Shown: positions 27,261-35,207 of the stretch, piece by piece
Numbering within the stretch: the first letter of the stretch is position 1
Layout: the number at the start of each line of letters is the position of its first letter
Notes under the pieces: generated by a model
Seen by the model: only the letters and a program-made list of their open reading frames with translations
What the model was told of the DNA's origin: nothing
Database searches by the model: none
Assembly: GCA_949295115.1 (NCBI GenBank)
Contig: CASFJU010000013.1
Location: 30,126 to 94,125, forward strand
Origin: an uncultured Phascolarctobacterium sp.
Lineage (GTDB): Bacteria; Bacillota; Negativicutes; Acidaminococcales; Acidaminococcaceae
Direction of reading: 5' to 3'
DNA: 64,000 nucleotides
Program-made: the position numbers and the translations under genes

Positions 27261-27978
27261 TGTTATCACACTTTTTAACTATGGATTCTAAAATATTTAG
27301 AAGTTGATCTAATTTATTAGATGATAGCTCTTTTTTTGTTTTGTATGGAATTGCTGATTTGCCACAAATTCTGCGTTCTAATTGAGAATCAAGTTCTAAA
27401 ATCTTTGAATCAATTTCAGAAGTTCTTTTTTCAGGAGGAATATTTAATAAATTTTTTAAAGTATTTTCAATTTCTATTTTATCCTTATTATACGCTTTAA
27501 CAGTTTCAATTATTTTACTAATTATAATGAGAGAATAACTTTTAGATCTTAAAAAAGCAATATAGTCAATTATATGAATAGGGGAAAAGACTTCTTTTTG
27601 ATTGAGTTCTTCTTCATATGAAGTTAATATAAATAAAGGAAATTTATAAAAATTTTCTAAAATCTTTTTAGATAAAATTACACCATTAGTTAAAGGTGTT
27701 GAGGCAAAACTATTAAGTTTATAATCTATTATTAGGCAATCTATGTTATTTTGATTTATTTCAGAAATTATAGAATTAGATGAGGTGTGTTTATTTAATT
27801 CTAATACAGTAAATTCAAATGAATATGAGTTATATTGTTCTAAAAGTTTAGAAGTAAATTCTAATTCATTATCATGAAAATCTTCATTTGTGTAGTTGTG
27901 CATAAAGCGGCCTTTTAGGTGAGTTATTTTACTTTCGTCATCATCTAAAACACCAATATTTATAACTTTATTTTTCAT
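27250..27978 (-). CDS. Response-regulator-like receiver protein
   Basis: A 242-residue protein. The first 145 or so residues look like a receiver domain: acidic pair in VLDDDES (Asp12-Asp14), candidate phospho-acceptor Asp85 in CLIIDYKL, and Thr119 in FILTSYE. The usual Lys-Pro of the fifth strand is not evident. The C-terminal 95 residues are helical and are not a recognisable DNA-binding domain. ATG 27978 is preferred because AGGAAG lies about 8 bases upstream. It overlaps the kinase gene by 11 bases. It probably takes phosphate from the kinase and relays or buffers a signal to the nuclease. Confidence 0.7.
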   Translation of the reverse strand: MKNKVINIGVLDDDESKITHLKGRFMHNYTNEDFHDNELEFTSKLLEQYNSYSFEFTVLELNKHTSSNSIISEINQNNIDCLIIDYKLNSFASTPLTNGVILSKKILENFYKFPLFILTSYEEELNQKEVFSPIHIIDYIAFLRSKSYSLIIISKIIETVKAYNKDKIEIENTLKNLLNIPPEKRTSEIDSKILELDSQLERRICGKSAIPYKTKKELSSNKLDQLLNILESIVKKCDNNGK

Positions 27979-30301
27979 TATTTTCACTTCCTATTATAGG
28001 TATTATTATATCTAACTTAAAACCTTTTGATATGGTATCTTTAGGTAGTATATATTGTCCGTTATATTCTTCAATAGTAGTAGAAACAATATGCATACCT
28101 AGACCTAAACCTATTTTGTTACCATTCATATCAACTTTAGAAGTTGTTGAGAATTTAAAAATATCATATTTATTTTCAAAAATTTCAGAAATACCATTTC
28201 CACTATCTGAATAATGAATGATATAATTATTGTTTTTGTATTCAAGATTGATAAAAATTTTTTTTAATGTAATACCATCTCTTTCAAAAGCTTCACAAGA
28301 ATTAATTATTAGATTATATAGAACAGCATCAATATCTGTTTGAAATACCTTTGATTTAAAATTTGAGTCATTTGTTGTTAATTTTAATTCAACATTTTTT
28401 TGTTTTAATATAGGGGATATGAGAGCTAGTGAATTTGATATAGCTAAATAAATATTTAATAATTTTCTAGTGCGCTTATCTTTTTTTAATTGAGCTGTAA
28501 TTACTGACAACCAAGATAGCAAAAATTTATCATCATTTTTTAAAGCTTCTATAAGTTCCAAAAGGAATGCTTTATTATCAATAAATTCTTCGAATTGTTC
28601 GGAACGAGTAGAAAGTTTTGCACTGAGGCTTCTTAAATCATGGACTATAGACGAAGTAATTAAGCCATTAGTAGATAATGAGCGCATAAGTTTTAATTCA
28701 GAAAGTAATTCTTCTGTTTCTTGTTTTCTGGCGCTTAACGCTTTTACTAATATATTATTGTCATTTTCTAAAATATTTTGAGTAGTATTAAATGCTTTTT
28801 CTTTTTTGGAATTTTTGTATTTTTTTATAAGTGCATCGGCATCAATTTTGGCCTTTTCATATTCATTGGTTTTGTCAAAATATTTTTTAAATTCATAACA
28901 CAACTCAGCTCTATCACTTTCAAATTTGTTTATAATTGATATTAAAATATTTTTAAAAAGAGCATAATATTCATTGTCTATAATTCCTTCTCTACTGGAT
29001 TTATCCGCAATTACTTTATTTTTAATTCTGGAAATATATACTATACCATTACTTTGGTTGTTTAATACTTTCCAATTTCTTCGTTTATCACCAATACCAG
29101 TAGGATCTATGGCATTACGTGAATTTAAATTAAGCCAATCTGAAAAATCTGAATTTGGTTCACCATATGGGCGTATTAAAAAATTATCTCTGTATAGTTT
29201 TATTCCATAGTTATTTTTGAGCCAGTTTTTTCTATAACTGCTAATATTTTTATAAAAAAATTTTTCTGAATGAGAAGCAGTTGCCGACTGTTTCATAAAA
29301 TAATATTCAAATTTAAATGGTCCTATCATTTTTACTTTTTCAATAATATTTGTATTTTTTTTGTCAGTAATGTTTAAAAGTTCATTGATAGAATATATTT
29401 TTTTAAAAAATCCTTTTTCTAAATCTTGTTTACGAAAGGGAAATTTTTGAAATAATGGCTCATCAAATAATTTTGCAGGCATTCTGTTTAAATCAAATTC
29501 GTTTCTAAAAATAGTTATTTCAAAAGTTTCTCCATTAAATATTGATAAAATTTTATAATCAAAATCATCTTGTATATTATTTTGTACTAATATTGGTGTG
29601 GATAATGGTGAAGTTTGTAAGACAATACTATATTCGTCATTTTCTGCGATTGGTGGAATAAGATAATTTAAATTATTTTCTAAATTATTTAATTTATTTG
29701 AATCCCATTTATCTCTTAAATTTGATATTTTAATAATAGTACCTATCGAAAAATCTACAGGAAGATGCTGCGGAATAATTTTAGAAATTTTTTGATTAAT
29801 TATTGTTAAATTTTTTTGTATACAAGATGGAAGATTTGAATAAAACGAATTATTTATGTAGTTTAAATCAGCTTCGACATCGGTTAGTAATTGATTTGTT
29901 TTTTCGAAGTCTGTCCAATTAGCTTTCCAGTACAGTACTTTGTTTATATCATTGGTTTTAGTAAATAACTCACATACAGAGCCTAATCTATCTAATGCAA
30001 AACGACCAATACCTTTTTCGCCTGATTTAATACGTTTTTTGTGTGATATATATTTTGTTCGTTTATTTTCGGTCCCGATAACCATCCAATAGTTTTTTAT
30101 AGTATCTTCTGACATACCTGTGCCATTGTCTATGATATATAAACAGTCATTATTAGTATCGAATAAAATATAACAAAGAGAAGCATCAGCGTCATAAGTA
30201 TTTTTTATTAATTCAATTATTGCACCTTCAGCTTTTGCTATATTTTCTCGTCCTAGTAATATTGTGGCACGTGAAGAAATTTGAAAGTTAATTTTAGCCA
30301 T
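27968..30301 (-). CDS. Dual-GHKL protein: Hsp90/MutL-like ATPase fused to a histidine kinase
   Basis: A 777-residue protein with two Bergerat-fold ATPase domains. The N-terminal one has an N-box ELIKNTYDAD (Glu30, Asn34, Asp37), a G1 box DNGTGM (58-63) and a glycine lid GEKGIGR (94-100), as in Hsp90/MutL/MORC proteins. It is followed by a transducer-like region to about 470. A charged coiled coil (about 470-545) leads to a histidine-kinase-like dimerisation helix with SSIVHDLRSLS (candidate phospho-His554), then N-box NLIINSCEAF, G1 DSGNG (699-703), F-box and GLGLG (731-735). No membrane segment, so the sensor is cytoplasmic. It starts at ATG 30301 after AAGGTG. It lies 14 bases after the methyltransferase gene. 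Confidence 0.8.
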   Translation of the reverse strand: MAKINFQISSRATILLGRENIAKAEGAIIELIKNTYDADASLCYILFDTNNDCLYIIDNGTGMSEDTIKNYWMVIGTENKRTKYISHKKRIKSGEKGIGRFALDRLGSVCELFTKTNDINKVLYWKANWTDFEKTNQLLTDVEADLNYINNSFYSNLPSCIQKNLTIINQKISKIIPQHLPVDFSIGTIIKISNLRDKWDSNKLNNLENNLNYLIPPIAENDEYSIVLQTSPLSTPILVQNNIQDDFDYKILSIFNGETFEITIFRNEFDLNRMPAKLFDEPLFQKFPFRKQDLEKGFFKKIYSINELLNITDKKNTNIIEKVKMIGPFKFEYYFMKQSATASHSEKFFYKNISSYRKNWLKNNYGIKLYRDNFLIRPYGEPNSDFSDWLNLNSRNAIDPTGIGDKRRNWKVLNNQSNGIVYISRIKNKVIADKSSREGIIDNEYYALFKNILISIINKFESDRAELCYEFKKYFDKTNEYEKAKIDADALIKKYKNSKKEKAFNTTQNILENDNNILVKALSARKQETEELLSELKLMRSLSTNGLITSSIVHDLRSLSAKLSTRSEQFEEFIDNKAFLLELIEALKNDDKFLLSWLSVITAQLKKDKRTRKLLNIYLAISNSLALISPILKQKNVELKLTTNDSNFKSKVFQTDIDAVLYNLIINSCEAFERDGITLKKIFINLEYKNNNYIIHYSDSGNGISEIFENKYDIFKFSTTSKVDMNGNKIGLGLGMHIVSTTIEEYNGQYILPKDTISKGFKLDIIIPIIGSENNEK

Positions 30302-30315
30302 GTGAAATTCACCTT

Positions 30316-31779
30316 CTATAGAATAAAATTATTTATATCTTTCACTGTTATTCTTTTAGAAAATCCATTTGCATTTATTCCTATTATTTTAATATATTCC
30401 CAAAATTTTTGAGACTCTAAAATTTTTTTTGCTAAATTTAAATCGTTATTATTTTTAGGAGTAATAAAAATACCTGAAAAAGGCACAGTTTCTGAATCGA
30501 TATTATATACAAACACTTTATTTGTAATTATTGTAGATAACAATAATTTTTCTTGATTTATGTTTTGTAGAGCTTGAGAACGTCCATATTCAAACCAGTT
30601 TGCAGATTTATCGGATGCTCTCTTTAATAATTGTGTTTTATATGTTTGTAGATATTCTGCTGTACGCGGATAAGCTAGTCTAAATTCAGCTGTATTTTTA
30701 AATTTTGAATATAAATTATTTTCAAGTTTTTTATAAGGAAAAATAATAAAATAGTTTGTATTATAAGCTTTTGATTTTGGACTAGCACAAGGGCGGATTG
30801 AAGATTTTTCAATTTTGTATATTTTATTGTTAATTTTCAATCTATAATATTGATCATTTAAGCTTATTAGATTATTAGATTTTATTAAAAAAGCTTTATT
30901 AAAAAGAGTAGCAATACTAATAGATGCGTGGAATAAATCTCCAAATTTTAAAGAATTACTTTTTGGTCGTTTTTTTATAAATAGCCATTTCCCGGATAAT
31001 TCATCTTTATCTATATGTAATGTGCTTTTATTTTTAAAATTAATGTATTCTAGTTGAGAAATGTTGTTTTTAAAATGGCATGTAAATATAACTGATGAAG
31101 TTAATACATTATTAAAAAGAGAAAGACCTGAATAATCAATAATTAGATTAATATATGGTTTTAATATTTTGCGAAGTTCTTCAGCATAAACATTTTTGAA
31201 AATACTATTAGGAACAATAAAAGACAGTTTTGCCTCTGTGGATAAAATATTTAAACTTGCTTCTATAAATGGATAAAAATAATCAAACTTCCCTTTTTGG
31301 CAAGAAATAAAATGAGTATTTATATATTTTCTGGTTTGAATATCTAATTCAGTATAATTTATATAAGGAGGATTAGCAACAATATAATCAAATTTTATTT
31401 TTATATTTTTGTTAGTATATTCTTTTAAAAAATCTTTATTATAGATGTTCCATTTTACATTAAAAATGCCATGCTTCGTAGCGATTTCAGATAAATTTTT
31501 TTTGCATATTTGGCAACATAATGGATCTACATCGTAACCATAAATATATGTTTCTAAACCCGTTTTTATTTCTTCAACAGACCAGTTATTTTTTTGTGCA
31601 TCCTTTAAATATCTTTCAACTATTAGTATTAAAATGTTACCTTGTCCGCATGAGTTTTCTAATATATATTTTTTTATAATATTACTATTATAACCAATGC
31701 TATCTAAAAGTTTTTTAGCTATATCATTTGGAGTAAAAATTTGATGTTTTTTTAAATTATCATTATTATTGAAATGCAT
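30316..31779 (-). CDS. N6-adenine DNA methyltransferase (Eco57I-like)
   Basis: A 487-residue S-adenosylmethionine-dependent DNA methyltransferase. QIFTP (residues 13-17) is the substrate-side motif X. Motif I is ENSCGQG (41-47), a known variant of the E/D-x-x-CG-G loop; the acidic motif II end is YGYDVDP, and catalytic motif IV is NPPY (136-139) in DYIVANPPYINY. The C-terminal 250 residues form a target-recognition-like region (SGKWLF, IRPCASPKS). I choose ATG 31779 with AAGGA 7 bases upstream over a TTG at 31818. It is first in the four-gene operon and has no nuclease domain of its own. Confidence 0.88.
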   Translation of the reverse strand: MHFNNNDNLKKHQIFTPNDIAKKLLDSIGYNSNIIKKYILENSCGQGNILILIVERYLKDAQKNNWSVEEIKTGLETYIYGYDVDPLCCQICKKNLSEIATKHGIFNVKWNIYNKDFLKEYTNKNIKIKFDYIVANPPYINYTELDIQTRKYINTHFISCQKGKFDYFYPFIEASLNILSTEAKLSFIVPNSIFKNVYAEELRKILKPYINLIIDYSGLSLFNNVLTSSVIFTCHFKNNISQLEYINFKNKSTLHIDKDELSGKWLFIKKRPKSNSLKFGDLFHASISIATLFNKAFLIKSNNLISLNDQYYRLKINNKIYKIEKSSIRPCASPKSKAYNTNYFIIFPYKKLENNLYSKFKNTAEFRLAYPRTAEYLQTYKTQLLKRASDKSANWFEYGRSQALQNINQEKLLLSTIITNKVFVYNIDSETVPFSGIFITPKNNNDLNLAKKILESQKFWEYIKIIGINANGFSKRITVKDINNFIL

Positions 31780-31880
31780 ATAAAATTCCTTTGTAAACTC
31801 CAATGATTTATGTTGCAATAAGATGGAGTTGAGATGATTATTTGTTATATAAAGTGTAAATAATTCTTCAAAACTTTATG

Positions 31881-31910
31881 ATTATATTCATTAAAAATAA
31901 TAACATACAA
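31881..31910 (-). promoter_or_regulatory. Probable promoter of the methyltransferase/phosphorelay/HNH operon
   Basis: On the minus strand TTGTAT (31905-31910) is separated by 18 bases from TATAAT (31881-31886), giving a leader of about 95 bases before the methyltransferase ATG. The surrounding DNA is so AT-rich that chance matches are likely. Confidence 0.4.
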
Positions 31911-32389
31911 AATTTGAAATAACAAGATATTTAATTTGTTTCAAAAAGTGTTTATTTAATAACAATTGGTATTCTTAATTTAATTTATAATGTTATTTTG
32001 AATTTACTAAGAATTGATTATTTATTATTATAAAAAAGAAATATTAAATTAGTAGTAAATAAGTATATTAAGATATGTTAAGTAAGAATAGCATTGAATA
32101 ATTCTTTTGGTTATTAATTGAATTTAAATTCATTTTTGAGATTATGTTGTGTCTATATTTTGACGCGAATAACTATATAAAAGTGGTATTTTTACGTAGT
32201 ATGTAATAATGTGTTTGTATCAGATAAAAACATACTTTGAGTTCTATGTAGTTGATGAGCTGCATCTATTGTATCAAAAATGTACTGGGAAAATTTAAAT
32301 GGTAGTACGTAAAAGAGAATTACAAATACTATAGCGTATTCGTGTTAAAGTATAGAAGTTAAATATTTTATTTAGGTGACACTATATCC
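31911..32389. other. AT-rich DNA with no gene seen
   Basis: Nothing convincing is seen on either strand; stops are frequent in all frames. It separates the operon promoter from a decayed transposase and may be degenerate mobile-element sequence. Confidence 0.5.
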
Positions 32390-32639
32390 TAACTGTTAAT
32401 AGAAATACAATATAAACTAGTTGTATAAAAGAATATGGGACTACTTAAAGGTAAAAGTAGTTTAATCATATATGAAAATAGGAAATTAAAATACAAGAAC
32501 AGAGAATTTTAGTGTAGAGGGTATTATGTAGGTGAAGTAGCAAAGAATAGCAGAGTATATGCAGAATTAGTTAACAGAAAATAAGTTGAGTTAAGAATTA
32601 TAGTTGGATTAGAGAGAACCGTTTACGGATGATAAGTAA
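32390..32639 (+). pseudogene. Decayed IS200/IS605-type transposase (tnpA) remnant
   Basis: From 32435 the plus strand reads GLLKGKSSLIIYENRK, then LKYKNREF, a stop, and CRGYYVGEVAKNSRVY, and after a frameshift ends PFTDDK at a TAA (32637-32639). This follows the C-terminal half of IS200-type TnpA (the LKGKSSL, YGNR-FW-RGYYV-TVG and EYxDPFTG segments). At least two stops and one frameshift make it dead. N-terminal sequence upstream is too degraded to place, and no hairpin ends were identified. Confidence 0.6.
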
Positions 32640-32930
32640 ACAATAAATGCAATTAGTGGTAGTTTAGGATAATGCACAAACGTATAAAATGTTATACAAA
32701 CCTCATCGTAATGTGTAGAAGTGCAAAAATCACTATGCTACGAATATAAATGATGAATTAATAACGAATTTCAAAATATTATATTGTATTTATTTGTTTC
32801 TTAATATAAATAAAAAAATATATAATTAATACAGAAAAGATTTGAGTGAAATTTTGAAGAAACTATGTAACTAAAAAGGTATAGAAATATAAATAGGATG
32901 ATATAATATAAATTTATTGTGTGAAGATTT
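32640..32930. other. AT-rich DNA with no gene seen
   Basis: No gene or clear signal is seen between the transposase remnant and the MATE gene. GC content changes abruptly at about 32935, marking the right edge of the AT-rich island. No terminator hairpin for the MATE gene is obvious. Confidence 0.5.
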
Positions 32931-34307
32931 TTATTGCGATGTGTCGGGTTTTGCCAGAATTTTAACCGGGTTCCAGCGTTCGCTTTTGTAATACCAGTAC
33001 AGGCTGGCAACGGTAAACACCCATGTAATTGGGTACACCCACGCCACTCCGTCGGGGGTGGGGTTAAAGTACATAATCAGCTTCAGCACGCAAATGCGTA
33101 TAACGCACATGTTCAGCAAAATAATAAACATCGTCGGTAAGGTGCTGCCGCTGCCGCGGATGGCGGAAGCCAGCACTTCGAGGAAAACGTACAGAAAGTA
33201 AAACGGCATGATGACAAAGGCAATGCTGCTGCCGATGGCGATAACGTCTTTATCATTGGTAAACAGCCCGAAGGCAAAATCCGCAAGGTACAGCACTGCA
33301 CAGATAGTAACGGCGGTAACGGCAAGGCCGAAGTAAATGGAAATAGTAGTGCCGCGCTTGCTGCGCATAATTTTGCCGACGCCGACGTTCTGGCTGACGA
33401 AGGTGGAACACGCCTGCCCGATAGCCATTATCGGCAGGTAAATGACGTTTTCAATCTTAAAATAAGCGGCGTAAGCGGTAATGCTGTTAACGCCGAGACC
33501 GTTGATATTGGTCTGCACAACGATGTTGGAAAGCGTAATAACCGTTGTCTGTATCGCCGCCGGTATGCCGATGCGGAAAATCTCGCGCGCCAGAGGCCAG
33601 TCGATGCAGATTTGTTTGAAGTGCAGGCGGTAACGCTCGTCCATAGTGCACAGGTGGCGGATGACAAGCCCTGCAGCCAGAGTCTGCGAAACAACAGTTG
33701 CCATGGCGGAACCGGTAATGCCGAAGTTCCAGTAATACACAAACAAAAAGTTGCCGATGACGTTGGCGATGCCGCCGATAAGTTGGTAAATCATCGGTGA
33801 AAGCGAATTGCCCAGCGCCCTTAAAATGCCGCTGCCCACGTTATAGCTGACGATGGAAAACAAGCTGAGCAGAAAGACGCGGATGTACACCGTACCCCAG
33901 TGCATGATTTCGGGCGGCGTGTTCATCCATTCCAGTACGGTCGGCGCAAGCCAGATGCCAAGGATGGTAAATATTACGGAAAAGGCTATGGTAAGGCCTG
34001 CGGTGCAGTGAACTACGCGGTGCAGTTCGTCAAATTCGCCGCGGGCAAATTCACGGGCGGCTATAACGCCGATGCCGACGGACAGGCCGATAAAAAAGCC
34101 GATGATGATTATGATGATAAACGTGCTGGCGCCGACTGCTGCGGCAGCGTCCTTGCCAAGGTTTTGCCCGACGAAGATTAAATCGACGGTGCTGTACAGC
34201 TGCTGGATAAGGCTGCCCGCAAACAGCGGCAGCGAGAACCAGAACAGCGGTTTGGCAATCGGGCCGTGCGTTAGGTCTTTGGTTTTCTTGCCGGATAAAG
34301 CTTTCAT
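32931..34307 (-). CDS. MATE family efflux transporter
   Basis: A 458-residue inner-membrane antiporter with about twelve helices. The sequence begins with LTHGPIAKPLFWFSLPLFAGSLIQQLYSTVDLIFVGQ, typical of the bacterial MATE (NorM/DinF-like) family. The second half repeats the fold (IGIPAAIQTTVITLSNIVVQ). Such pumps export cationic drugs or metabolites using Na+ or H+. I choose ATG 34307 because GCAGGAG lies 7 bases upstream. Host-like codon use. It has a good promoter of its own. Confidence 0.93.
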   Translation of the reverse strand: MKALSGKKTKDLTHGPIAKPLFWFSLPLFAGSLIQQLYSTVDLIFVGQNLGKDAAAAVGASTFIIIIIIGFFIGLSVGIGVIAAREFARGEFDELHRVVHCTAGLTIAFSVIFTILGIWLAPTVLEWMNTPPEIMHWGTVYIRVFLLSLFSIVSYNVGSGILRALGNSLSPMIYQLIGGIANVIGNFLFVYYWNFGITGSAMATVVSQTLAAGLVIRHLCTMDERYRLHFKQICIDWPLAREIFRIGIPAAIQTTVITLSNIVVQTNINGLGVNSITAYAAYFKIENVIYLPIMAIGQACSTFVSQNVGVGKIMRSKRGTTISIYFGLAVTAVTICAVLYLADFAFGLFTNDKDVIAIGSSIAFVIMPFYFLYVFLEVLASAIRGSGSTLPTMFIILLNMCVIRICVLKLIMYFNPTPDGVAWVYPITWVFTVASLYWYYKSERWNPVKILAKPDTSQ

Positions 34308-34357
34308 TTTAAGCTCCTGCAAAATAAAAATTGCCGTTAAAAACAGCTTCTAACGAT

Positions 34358-34386
34358 AGTGTAGCCGCAAAAAACAGCCTTGTCAA
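34358..34386 (-). promoter_or_regulatory. Sigma-70 type promoter of the MATE gene
   Basis: On the minus strand a perfect TTGACA (34381-34386) and TACACT (34358-34363) with a 17-base spacer, about 50 bases upstream of the ATG. Confidence 0.65.
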
Positions 34387-34453
34387 TACGGGTATGGGTA
34401 TGGAAAATTTTACTATTAAAACAGGGTAAAAATTTTGTAAAAATAATGGAGTT

Positions 34454-34618
34454 GTGCTATAAACAAGAAGGTTCATGCACTATTTCAACACCGCAAAAAT
34501 GCTGCGGCTCCTCCGATTCCGCTTAGGCTTTGCGGCTGAGCTCCCGGAGAATAATGCCTTAAATTTTGCCGCCGCAGTTTTTGTCTGGTGTTTATAGCAC
34601 ATAAACCTTCTTGTTTAT
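34454..34618. repeat. 165-bp palindromic element (MITE-like or structured RNA)
   Basis: The ends are 15-bp perfect inverted repeats: ATAAACAAGAAGGTT (34459-34473) and its complement at 34604-34618. A second, mutually exclusive pairing exists: GTGCTATAAAC (34454-34464) with GTTTATAGCAC (34590-34600). Inside are further arms: CCGCA/TGCGG, CCGC/GCGG and CTCCG/CGGAG. There is no gene inside. The flanks do not show an obvious target-site duplication. It may be a small non-autonomous transposon, a repeat of the REP kind, or a folded transcript. Confidence 0.6.
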
Positions 34619-34625
34619 CTGTACG

Positions 34626-34668
34626 TAAAAACAACCCACCTGCCGCTAATGGCAAGTGGGTTGTTTGT
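34626..34668 (-). terminator. Intrinsic terminator of the TlpA operon
   Basis: AACAACCCACCTGCC (34630-34644) pairs with GGCAAGTGGGTTGTT (34651-34665). The minus-strand transcript has one G-U pair in the stem and a T run directly after it. Confidence 0.85.
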
Positions 34669-34669
34669 T

Positions 34670-35197
34670 TCACTGCACTTTATTTAAAAAGTCGCGCAGC
34701 TGTTGTTCGTTCATTGCGCCGATGTGGGAATGGATAATGGTACCGTACTTATCGACGATGTACGATGCCGGTATACCCTGCAAAGCGTAATTTTTGATAA
34801 TGGCGTTTTTGTCGCCCCAGTACATCGGGAAGGCAAAGCCGCTTTCTTTGGTATATTTTTCGTAATCAGCCTTAGCGTCGTCGATGCTTACGGTAAAGAA
34901 CTCAATTTTATCCTTGTAATCCGGATAAATTTTGTTCATTTCGGGCATTTCCACCATGCAGGGACCGCACCATGTTGCCCAGAAGTTTACAAACACGGTT
35001 TTGCCGCGCAGGTCAGAAAGTTTAAGCTGCGTGCCGTCCATGGCGGTAACGGTAATGTCGGGTGCTTCGGTGTTGATGGTTTCCTGCGCCGCGTTGTTAA
35101 AATTATTGGCCTGATAGTACGACCAGCCAAAGGCGCTGCCGATGCCTACAACAGCCGCAGCAACAGTAATAAGCAAAAATTTTTTCCAGGTAAACAT
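34670..35197 (-). CDS. TlpA/ResA-like thiol-disulfide oxidoreductase
   Basis: A 175-residue membrane-anchored thioredoxin-fold protein. An N-terminal helix (LLITVAAAVVGIGSAFGW) anchors it with the catalytic domain outside the inner membrane. The active site is NFWATWCGPCMVEMP, and the later cis-proline loop QGIPASYIVDKYG is present. Such proteins reduce periplasmic disulfides, for example for cytochrome maturation or redox defence. It is the last gene of a three-gene operon, 10 bases after a 4Fe-4S membrane protein that could supply its electrons. Confidence 0.9.
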   Translation of the reverse strand: MFTWKKFLLITVAAAVVGIGSAFGWSYYQANNFNNAAQETINTEAPDITVTAMDGTQLKLSDLRGKTVFVNFWATWCGPCMVEMPEMNKIYPDYKDKIEFFTVSIDDAKADYEKYTKESGFAFPMYWGDKNAIIKNYALQGIPASYIVDKYGTIIHSHIGAMNEQQLRDFLNKVQ

Positions 35198-35207
35198 TTA
35201 ACCACTC

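Noticed and set aside
25860..32930. CRISPR array or prophage in the AT-rich island
   Set aside because: No regularly spaced repeats, integrase, capsid, terminase or portal genes are present.
34485..34673. A 62-codon minus-strand frame inside the palindromic element
   Set aside because: It lies across complementary arms and the TlpA terminator, with no ribosome site.
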